Positions 35,135 to 41,623 of a stretch of DNA of 64,000 nt are shown here, in pieces. Source of the DNA: Mayfieldus sp038040285 (GTDB lineage Bacteria; Actinomycetota; Thermoleophilia; Solirubrobacterales; 70-9); NCBI GenBank assembly GCA_038040285.1, contig JBBPIN010000004.1:1-64000 (forward strand). The letters run 5' to 3'. The notes below the pieces were generated by a model. The model did not search any database, was not told where the DNA came from, and saw nothing but the letters and a program-made list of their open reading frames with translations. Numbering within the stretch: position 1 is the stretch's first letter; each line of letters opens with the position of its first letter. The position numbers and the translations under genes are program-made.

Positions 35135-36312
35135 GCACGGTCATCAAGGACAGCGGCAATCGCGCGATCCTGCCGCCTTTCAGCGAGGAGCACGAGGAGC
35201 TGCGCGAGACGGTGCGCCGCTTCGTGCAGAACGAGATCGCCCCCCACGTCGATGAATGGGAGGAGGCGCGCGAGTTCCCGCGCGAGCTGTTCAACCGCTG
35301 CGGCGAGCTCGGCTTCCTCGGCCTCAAGTTCCCCGAGGCCTACGGCGGCCAGGGCGGCACCTACCTGCACGACGCCGTATGGACCGAGGAGCTGTCGCAC
35401 TCCGGCGGCTCGGGCGGGGTCGCCGCCGGGCTCAATGCTCACACCTCGATCGCGATGCCGCCGATCTTCAACTTCGGCACGGAAGAGCAGCGCCAGCGCT
35501 GGATCGTGCCGGGGATCAAGGGAGAGAAGATCGGCGCCCTGGGGATCACCGAGCCGGGCGCCGGCTCCGACGTGGCGAGCATCCGCACCACGGCGCGGCG
35601 CGAGGACGGCTACTACGTCGTCAACGGCGCCAAGACCTTCATCACCAACGGCGCCCGAGCCGATTTTCTAGTTTGCGCCTGCAAGACGACTCAAGACGGC
35701 GGCCACCACGGGATCTCGTTCCTGGTCCTGGAGCGGGAGATGCCGGGCTACGAGGTGGCGCGAAAGCTGGAGAAGATGGGCTGGCACGCCTCAGACACCG
35801 GTGAGCTCTCGTTCACAGACGTCGAGGTCCCGGCCGAGAACCTGCTTGGCGAGGAGAACGGCGGCTTCCATCTGATCATGGCCAACTTCGCCTGGGAGCG
35901 GCTCGACATGGCAATCGGCGCCGTCGGTGGGATGCAGAAGGTGTTCGAGCGCACCCTGGAGTACGCGCTGGAGCGCGAGGCGTTCGGCCGCCCGATCGGC
36001 AAGTTCCAGGCGATCCGCCACAAGTTCGCCGAGATGGCGACCCAGATCGAGGCCTCACGCGCCCTCACCTACAACGCGCTGCGCCTCTTCCACGAGGGCC
36101 AGGACTGCATCCGCGAGGTGACGATGGCGAAGCTGATGACGCAGCGTGGCCTGCTCGAGATCGCCGACGAGTGCCTGCAGATCCACGGCGGCTACGGCTA
36201 CATGCGCGAGTACGGGATCGAACGCGCCGTCCGCGACGCCCGCCTCGGCCCGATCGGCGGCGGCACCGACGAGATCATGAAAGAGATCCTCGGCAAGCAG
36301 CTGGGGCTGTGA
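35131..36312 (+). CDS. Acyl-CoA dehydrogenase
   Basis: A 393-residue paralogue of the enzyme at 33484, sharing ALGITEPGAGSDVASIRT, FITNGARADF and IHGGYGYMREYGIERAVRD. It starts at GTG 35131, overlapping the NTF2-like stop (GTGA). With the upstream dehydrogenase, the divergent hydratase and the carboxyltransferase it forms an acyl-CoA degradation locus; branched-chain or dicarboxylic substrates are possible. Its last 36 bp recur in degraded form at 37506-37541, beyond the VapBC genes. Confidence 0.94.
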   Translation: MSTVIKDSGNRAILPPFSEEHEELRETVRRFVQNEIAPHVDEWEEAREFPRELFNRCGELGFLGLKFPEAYGGQGGTYLHDAVWTEELSHSGGSGGVAAGLNAHTSIAMPPIFNFGTEEQRQRWIVPGIKGEKIGALGITEPGAGSDVASIRTTARREDGYYVVNGAKTFITNGARADFLVCACKTTQDGGHHGISFLVLEREMPGYEVARKLEKMGWHASDTGELSFTDVEVPAENLLGEENGGFHLIMANFAWERLDMAIGAVGGMQKVFERTLEYALEREAFGRPIGKFQAIRHKFAEMATQIEASRALTYNALRLFHEGQDCIREVTMAKLMTQRGLLEIADECLQIHGGYGYMREYGIERAVRDARLGPIGGGTDEIMKEILGKQLGL

Positions 36313-36540
36313 GGATTTCCAGTGAGGATGAGACCTGACAAGTTGCAAGACGCGACACGGGGCCGGTCTGCTGATCGGAGCGGCTAGTCACCGCCTCTGA
36401 AGGCGGCAGTCGTGGAACTGCGCCGTAAGCGCCACCGAGCGAGACAGAGGCCTAGGTCAATGGCCAGCCGCCAATAAACTCCTCCCACCAAGAGGCAGCG
36501 CGGCGAGAGCAGCGGCCGGTCAGCCACATTTCTTTATTTC

Positions 36541-36562
36541 CGACTGTCGCGCGACTGTCGCG
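36541..36562. repeat. Direct repeat of 11 bp, possible recombinase arm site
   Basis: Two adjacent copies of CGACTGTCGCG. Short tandem repeats of this type often mark integrase arm-binding sites. A second pair, CGGACAC twice with an 11-bp period, lies on the other side of vapBC at 37368-37385. Function is inferred only. Confidence 0.35.
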
Positions 36563-36618
36563 CCTCCTTCCATGTGCGGGGTCTTTTCAGGCCGCCTCAG
36601 TTATAAGACCGACACAAG

Positions 36619-36649
36619 GAGGCGTGCTCGCTTCGCGCCTCTCTGTTTC
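36619..36649 (+). terminator. Weak hairpin terminator candidate
   Basis: GAGGCG (36619-36624) pairs with CGCCTC (36636-36641) and is followed by TCTGTTTCG. The stem is short and the T-run poor, so termination is uncertain. Confidence 0.3.
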
Positions 36650-36674
36650 GTCAGGATGGGGCGCGTCGTGATGC

Positions 36675-36680
36675 TATGAT
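36675..36680 (+). promoter_or_regulatory. Extended -10 promoter of vapB (leaderless)
   Basis: TGCTATGAT is an extended -10 (TGN-TATGAT). It ends 6 nt before the vapB ATG at 36687, giving a leaderless transcript. No good -35 is needed for this promoter type and none is seen. Confidence 0.5.
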
Positions 36681-36686
36681 GCCGTT

Positions 36687-36917
36687 ATGCCGAAGGTGCG
36701 CACCACGCTGACAATCGATGATGCGGTGCTGCGCGCGGTCAAGCACAGCGCCGCGCGCAGCGGCAAGCGCGACAGCGAAGTGATCGAGCAGGCGCTTCGC
36801 CGCGAGCTCGGCCTCGACCTGCTCGAGCGGCTGTGGTCGCGCAGCGAGCTCTCCGAGAAGGAGACCACCGAGCTAGCCGTCGAGGCGCAGCACAAGACCA
36901 GACGCAAGCGCCGCTGA
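36687..36917 (+). CDS. vapB: Ribbon-helix-helix antitoxin (VapB/CopG type)
   Basis: A 76-residue protein with an N-terminal ribbon-helix-helix (VRTTLTIDDAVLRAVKHSAA then RDSEVIEQALRREL) and a charged tail rich in Lys/Arg (HKTRRKRR) that would neutralise the toxin. Four bases separate it from the PIN-domain toxin gene. Such antitoxins also repress their own operon through the RHH domain. Confidence 0.85.
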   Translation: MPKVRTTLTIDDAVLRAVKHSAARSGKRDSEVIEQALRRELGLDLLERLWSRSELSEKETTELAVEAQHKTRRKRR

Positions 36918-36921
36918 GTCG

Positions 36922-37338
36922 GTGCGCGCGGTTCTCGACCCGAACGTCATCATCTCCGCTCTCCTCTCGCCAACGGGCGCCCCAGCGGGGGTGTTGCGGG
37001 CGTGGCTCGAGGGCGAGTTCGAGCTTCTGGCCTCGCCTCTTCTCCTTGCCGAGTTGGAGCGAGCGCTTACCTATCCAAAGCCCCGCGAGCGGATCCCGCA
37101 GAGCGAGGCGACGGAGCTTCTGGAATGGCTCGGGCGAGAGGCGACGGTAGTGCCCGACCCGGGACGAGCGCCGTCCGTTCGCTCGGCCGATCCCGGTGAC
37201 AACTACCTGCTGGCGCTGGCCGAGGACGCCCGCGCAGCGCTCGTCTCGGGCGACCGGCATCTGCTCACGCTCGGCGATCAGCTACCGATCTTCTCCCCGC
37301 GGCGGTTACTGGACGCGCTGGGACGCGACTCAAACTGA
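36922..37338 (+). CDS. vapC: PIN-domain ribonuclease toxin (VapC-like)
   Basis: A 138-residue PIN-family toxin of the 'putative toxin-antitoxin toxin component' group. Acidic residues expected for Mg2+-dependent RNA cleavage are present: D6 (VLDPNVIISAL), a Glu in LLAELERAL, and Asp residues in SADPGDNYLLALA and SGDRHLL. It starts at GTG 36922, just after the antitoxin gene. The module lies between two copies of an acyl-CoA dehydrogenase 3' end, which suggests it arrived by insertion. Confidence 0.87.
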   Translation: MRAVLDPNVIISALLSPTGAPAGVLRAWLEGEFELLASPLLLAELERALTYPKPRERIPQSEATELLEWLGREATVVPDPGRAPSVRSADPGDNYLLALAEDARAALVSGDRHLLTLGDQLPIFSPRRLLDALGRDSN

Positions 37339-37367
37339 GCCGGACGCCGGCCATCACGGCCCTCCAG

Positions 37368-37385
37368 CGGACACAAAACGGACAC
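37368..37385. repeat. Paired CGGACAC direct repeats
   Basis: CGGACAC at 37368-37374 and 37379-37385, with AAAA between. They lie just after vapC and may be the counterpart of the CGACTGTCGCG pair at 36541. Confidence 0.35.
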
Positions 37386-37505
37386 ATCAGATGGGCCTCC
37401 GTCGATCACAGCTGATCATCGCCTCCTGTCTCGAACAGCCTCATTTGCAGCGGATTCGTGTCCCTGCGTGATCCAACGTGATCCCCCGTACCCTGCTCGA
37501 ACGAC

Positions 37506-37541
37506 ATGAAGGAGATCTTGAGCAAGCAGATGGGGCCGTAT
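37506..37541 (+). pseudogene. Remnant of an acyl-CoA dehydrogenase 3' end
   Basis: These 36 bp (ATGAAGGAGATCTTGAGCAA...) match the last 36 bp of the dehydrogenase at 36277-36312 at 28 positions and encode MKEILSKQMGP against MKEILGKQLGL plus stop. The stop has been lost (TGA to TAT). The preceding bases do not continue the gene. It is either the displaced 3' end left by an insertion of the vapBC segment, or a scrap of a third dehydrogenase gene. Confidence 0.6.
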
Positions 37542-37599
37542 GGATGCGCGCGCTCCGTCACTGGCATGCTTCTCGCACCGAGACGAACGAGAACACTCC

Positions 37600-37884
37600 G
37601 TGGCCCAGCCGCTCACGCTTTATGTCTGCCATATAGATGAAGGCGGCCCAAAGCCGCATGCGTGCCGACGCGCCCATGAGGCGCTCCGCGCAGCCGGCCA
37701 CTCCTACGAGAAGGTGATCTTCGACCGGGGGCATCTCTTCGGCCTGTTCACGAAAGGCCGGCGCCCGAAGCTGAAGGAGCTGAGCGGCCAAGAGAAGCTC
37801 CCGGTGCTGCAGCTGCCCGACGGCACAACAATCGCCGGCAGCTCAAACATCATCGCCTGGGTGAAGACGAACGCTCCCGGCTGA
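37600..37884 (+). CDS. Glutathione S-transferase N-terminal/glutaredoxin-like protein
   Basis: A 94-residue thioredoxin-fold protein: LTLYVCHIDEGGPKPHACRR at the N-terminus, the cis-proline segment EKLPVLQLPDGTTIAGSS, and NIIAWVKTNAPG at the end. The usual CxxC is replaced by well-spaced single cysteines, so redox activity is doubtful. GTG 37600 begins the beta strand; ATG 37540 is an in-frame alternative that would add 20 residues with no fold. It resembles the small protein at 20670. Confidence 0.65.
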   Translation: MAQPLTLYVCHIDEGGPKPHACRRAHEALRAAGHSYEKVIFDRGHLFGLFTKGRRPKLKELSGQEKLPVLQLPDGTTIAGSSNIIAWVKTNAPG

Positions 37885-37996
37885 TTTGTTTTGACCTGCT
37901 CTCCCTAGCCCGGTTGACACCAAGCTGATGTAGATCGCTCGGACGCCGAGGGGGGAGCTGATTCTCGCGGTCCACCCCGGTTAGCATGCTGGAGCG

Positions 37997-38838
37997 ATGG
38001 CGGAGCCTGGCGGGATCACCCGCCGTACCGCGCTGAAGTCCGCCGCCGGGGCAAGCATCGCCCTCGCCGCTGCTTTGAGCCCCGGCTTGCCCGCCTGGGC
38101 GCGTCCGATTCTGCGCGCCGCGCGCATCAAGGGTCCCGGCGACCTACCCGACCCGCGCCTGCCCGAAGGCACGGAGACGATGCCGCAGATCGATCACATC
38201 GTGGTCGTGATGATGGAGAACCATTCCTTCGACAACATCCTCGGCGTGCTGCCCGAACAGGCCCGCCGGGGCCGGCCGCTCGACGGATTGCCGGTCAGCC
38301 ACGGGCAGCAGGTCGCCTTCAACCTCGACGCCCAGGGCAACAAGGTGTATTCCGCGCACGCGGAGACGCCTTGCCAGGAGGACGGGGTTCCCAGCCAGGC
38401 CTGGAACGCCAGCCACCTGTCCTACGACGGCGGCCGCAACGACGGCTTCGTCCGCGCCAGCGGCCCGGTCGCGATGCGCTACTACGACGACTCCGACCTG
38501 CCCTTTACCTACTCGCTCGCGGAGCACTTCCCGGTCGGCGAGCGCTACTTCTGCTCCTGCCTCGCACAGACCTATCGAACTTCCGCTACCTGCTGACCGG
38601 CACCTCGAGCGGGGTGATCCGCACCGACGCCTCGACCTTCTCGACGCCGGCGGCCAACGGCACGATCTTCGACCGCTTCGACCAATTCGGGGTCGACTGG
38701 AAGGTCTATTACGACAGCCTCCCGGCGCCGCTCGTAATCCCCGGCGTACTGCCTCCCTCGCACGGCCAGCACCCACCGCTGCCCTCTACTGGCGTGATCG
38801 CGCGCCGCCGCCGCCGCGGCGGTCTGCCGCGAACCTGA
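37997..38838 (+). pseudogene. Phospholipase C-like phosphoesterase, frameshifted and truncated
   Basis: The first frame (to 38596) has a Tat-type signal (ITRRTALKSAAGAS) and the family motif HIVVVMMENHSFDNILG, then YSLAEHFPVGERYFCSCLAQ. The reading continues in another frame (RYLLTGTSSGVIRTD, TIFDRFDQFGVDWKVYYDSL) after a one-base loss near 38576, where a CC appears to have become C. The sequence then departs from the family at about residue 250 (GVIARRRRRGG) and stops, leaving only about half of a normal enzyme. Loss of both frame and C-terminus indicates a true pseudogene. Confidence 0.8.
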
Positions 38839-38976
38839 GCGTGTTGCGCGGTCATCGGTGCCAGTCCTGCTCGTGCCAGCCAGCGACCCGCCGCCGACAG
38901 TGGCTGAACAGCTCGGGACCGGACGAACGAGTCGGCCAGCCGGAAGTTCAGCGAGCTTCTGCGATGCGTTGCCGAA

Positions 38977-39780
38977 TCAGTAACCAGATGCGGCGAACAG
39001 AAGGTCCGCGAGCTTCTGGTAGCCGGCGTCGCTCGCGTGGATGTCGTGCAGCGGCGTGCACATCAAGGTCAGCTGGCAAATCGTCGGGATCTCGTTGACC
39101 AGCGGGTTGAAGACCGGTAGCGGGTCGGCGAACCGAGCGCGGTACCGCGCGGCCGTCTGCGCCAGCGCAGCGTTGAACTGCGCTGCGATGACGTCGGTTC
39201 CTGGGATCGTGACGATCAACGGGTTGTAGATCCCGAGGACGATGATCTCCGTATACCGGGCCGCGCGGCGGAGCTTGGCGAGGATCGTCGACAGGTTTGC
39301 CTGCACATGTGCGAGCGATTGTCCGCGCAGCAGGTCGTTTGCGCCGATGTCGATGGTCACCGGGCTGACCTGGCCCCGGTGCGCGCGCAGCACGGCCAGC
39401 GCGGCGTCGATCTGCGAGCCGGTGTAGTTGCTGTGCAGGGCGAACGGCGGGTGGTACCGGCACGGCCTCAGGCCGAGCAGCGAGTCCGTCGTCTCACCCG
39501 GGCAGCCAAGGTTGACGGTCTGGATTCTCGGGTCGATCGTGGTCAGGTCCTTCGCGAAGTCGTCGACGTAGCCCGTGTTGTAGACGGCGGGGTCCTCCGT
39601 TGGGAGGTTCTGGAGGAACTTGGCCTGTTGGTAGCCGAAGGCGAGCGAGTCGCCTAGCGCTAGATAGACCGACTTCGGCGGGTTGTACTTCGGTCCAGGG
39701 GCTGCCTGGGCGACCGGCACCGCGACCAGCGCGACGACGATGACTGCGAGAAGACACGCGATGCGCGCCCTCGACCGCAC
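38977..39780 (-). CDS. Secreted SGNH/GDSL-family hydrolase
   Basis: A 267-residue lipase/esterase-type SGNH hydrolase. The blocks are visible: block I LALGDSLAFGYQ (nucleophilic Ser), block III IDIGANDLL (Asn) and block V HDIHASDAGYQ (Asp-x-x-His). A signal peptide (ARIACLLAVIVVALVAVPVAQA) sends it outside the cell. GTG 39780 is used; an ATG at 39870 in the same frame would add 30 residues before the signal. Two cysteine pairs may form disulfides. It may act on acylated surface polymers, but that is speculative. Confidence 0.87.
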   Translation of the reverse strand: MRSRARIACLLAVIVVALVAVPVAQAAPGPKYNPPKSVYLALGDSLAFGYQQAKFLQNLPTEDPAVYNTGYVDDFAKDLTTIDPRIQTVNLGCPGETTDSLLGLRPCRYHPPFALHSNYTGSQIDAALAVLRAHRGQVSPVTIDIGANDLLRGQSLAHVQANLSTILAKLRRAARYTEIIVLGIYNPLIVTIPGTDVIAAQFNAALAQTAARYRARFADPLPVFNPLVNEIPTICQLTLMCTPLHDIHASDAGYQKLADLLFAASGY

Positions 39781-39966
39781 GATTGAGGACCTAGAGCTCC
39801 TTCGCAGCGTGGTTCCGCAAGCCGTCCACCAACTGCTCCCTGCTCCGTTTCCCTGGCTCGCGAAATGCATTGACAAGTGAAGAACTCTATTCGAAGTCTC
39901 AGAACGCGCCAAGCCGACGCGCAGAGCCCTCCGTGCCCGTGTTTGGGGTCGTCGTGGCGGACCGCG

Positions 39967-41412
39967 CTAGCCCTGACCCTTGCCGTTGCCACCCCCGTTG
40001 CCGTTGCCGCCGGCGTCCGGGTTGCCGTTGCCGCCGGCGTCCGGGTTGCCGTTGCCATTGCCATTGCCGCCGTTGCCATTGCCATTGCCTGGGGCGGCAC
40101 TGCTCGGACTCTGATCGGGAGTCTGAATGGTGTGCGACGACTTGCCGGGCTTGGCCGGCTTTGGCTGCTTGACCTTCGAAGTGCCCTGTCCGGTTCCCGC
40201 GCCGTTTCCATGCCCCGCCGAGCCATTCTCGCCACCCTGTGTCTGCTCGGCCGTCTGATGCCCTTGGCCGGGTGCTTGCCCATGGCCCTTGCCCTGGCCC
40301 TTGCCGTGCCCCTCACCCTGCCCGTGGTCGGGGACGCCGGGCTGCCCCTCGCCTCCGGGCGAGCCGGTTCCGCCGGCGGGTACGTCGCCGTTGTCGGGAT
40401 TGGCCACCATCGCTGATGGGAAGCCGAGCCCGTACGCCAGCAACGTAAGACGCGACGGGCTGCCCGTTGCGCCGGCGGCCCCAGCCAGGCCGGGCACCCC
40501 CGCCGGTCGGCCGGTCGGGGCTGGGGCAGAGGCCGCCGACTGCGCAAGCCCGCCGCTGCCTGTCGCCGAAGACGTCCGGGGCCCCGCGACGGCGGCCGGC
40601 GCGGCGTGCGGGGGCTTTGCGTCCGGGATCAGGCCGCTGCGAGCCAACGCCGAGGCGCTGGCGCCAACGCCCACGATCAGCAGCAGCGCGAACAGCCGAC
40701 TGGCCCGGCCCGACTGAAGCCGCAGGCGGTCCGCTGCGATGCGTAGCCCGCCGGCGAGCGCTTCGAGCGCTTCCACCACGGCCGGGTCGAAATGGGTGCC
40801 GGCGCAGGCATGGATCTCGGCCAGTGCCTCTGCCGTGGAGGACCCCGGCCGGTAGGAGCGGTCGGAGCGAATCACGGCGAAGGCGTCGGCACAGGAGATG
40901 ATCCGGCTGCCGAGCGGAATCTCCTCTCCGGACAGCCCGTCGGGGTACCCGAATCCGTCCCAGCGCTCGTGCGAATGACGAACGAGGCGCGCGGCGCCCC
41001 TGAGCTCGGGGACTGAGACCAGGATCTGTTCACCGACGATCGTGTGGCGACGGATCGCCACCCACTCGATCGGGTCCAAGGGCGTCTGCTTGCCCAGGAG
41101 CCCCGCCGGGATCGCCAGCTTGCCGATGTCGTGCAGACGCGCCGCTACCAGGACGTCCTCGAGCCGCTGCCCGGAGAGACCGAGCCAGCGCGCCATCGCC
41201 CCCGCGACGATGTGGACGTCATCGGAGTGGGCCGCGATCTCAGGCCTGCTCGCTGTGAGCATCCCGGTGGCGATGCCGATCGCGACGCGGCGAGCCGCCT
41301 GGCGGGCATCCTCGCCAGCCGTCCTGCGCCCCTCGGTTGCGGCGTCGGCAATTACATCGCCGACGCGGGCGATCACCGCTTCTTCGCCTAGCTCACCGGG
41401 CGGATGGGCCAT
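39967..41412 (-). CDS. HD-GYP domain protein with membrane anchor and Gly/Asn-rich tail
   Basis: A 481-residue protein. Residues about 60-215 are an HD-GYP phosphodiesterase-like domain: H94-D95 in LHDIGKLAIP, HTIVGEQIL, and HSHERWDGFGYPDGL with the GYP at 155-157. Such domains hydrolyse cyclic di-GMP. One membrane helix follows (239-257). The remaining 220 residues lie outside the cell and are low-complexity, first Pro/Ala/Ser-rich, then HGKGQGKG-type, ending in GNGNGNPDAGG repeats. The tail is unusual for this family. It is divergent from the polysaccharide operon, which c-di-GMP might control. Confidence 0.85.
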   Translation of the reverse strand: MAHPPGELGEEAVIARVGDVIADAATEGRRTAGEDARQAARRVAIGIATGMLTASRPEIAAHSDDVHIVAGAMARWLGLSGQRLEDVLVAARLHDIGKLAIPAGLLGKQTPLDPIEWVAIRRHTIVGEQILVSVPELRGAARLVRHSHERWDGFGYPDGLSGEEIPLGSRIISCADAFAVIRSDRSYRPGSSTAEALAEIHACAGTHFDPAVVEALEALAGGLRIAADRLRLQSGRASRLFALLLIVGVGASASALARSGLIPDAKPPHAAPAAVAGPRTSSATGSGGLAQSAASAPAPTGRPAGVPGLAGAAGATGSPSRLTLLAYGLGFPSAMVANPDNGDVPAGGTGSPGGEGQPGVPDHGQGEGHGKGQGKGHGQAPGQGHQTAEQTQGGENGSAGHGNGAGTGQGTSKVKQPKPAKPGKSSHTIQTPDQSPSSAAPGNGNGNGGNGNGNGNPDAGGNGNPDAGGNGNGGGNGKGQG

Positions 41413-41505
41413 TGCTCAGCATTGCACCGAACTGCAGGTTAACCGGCATCGGGCGGCACCCAACGGGGGCGGGGCCATCGGGGCCATTTGCTACCCGGAA
41501 TTCGC

Positions 41506-41534
41506 GGGACAAACGTCAGTTTGCAGGCTAGAGT
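41506..41534 (+). promoter_or_regulatory. Candidate promoter of the surface-glycan operon
   Basis: GGGACA (41506-41511), a 17-nt spacer and TAGAGT (41529-41534) fit a weak sigma-70-type promoter in the 211-bp gap ahead of the operon. The leader would be about 80 nt, with AAAGGAG at 41602-41608. Confidence 0.35.
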
Positions 41535-41623
41535 ACGCAGGGACAGGAGGTCAGACCCAGAGCTCCGCTCCTGGGGCAGGCATTGGTGCGGGGTTCTTCA
41601 GAAAGGAGCGTATAACCGGGAAC

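Larger units (their letters stand above)
36313..36686. other. 374-bp non-coding stretch before vapB
   Basis: No convincing gene is present. It holds a small hairpin (36391-36406, CCGCCT/AGGCGG), two direct copies of CGACTGTCGCG (36541-36562), an AT-richer patch at 36525-36540 (TTTCTTTATTT), and a hairpin at 36619-36641 (GAGGCG/CGCCTC) followed by TCTGTTT. No tRNA fold or conserved RNA family was recognised. Confidence 0.6.

Noticed and set aside
36361..36450. tRNA-like fold in the gap after the second acyl-CoA dehydrogenase
   Set aside because: A 6-bp hairpin exists, but there is no T-loop GTTCRA motif and no acceptor stem pairing.
40000..40320. Possible tandem repeat array or CRISPR in the 3' end of the HD-GYP gene
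   Set aside because: The repeats are in frame and encode a Gly/Asn/Lys-rich tail; unit length varies and there are no unique spacers.
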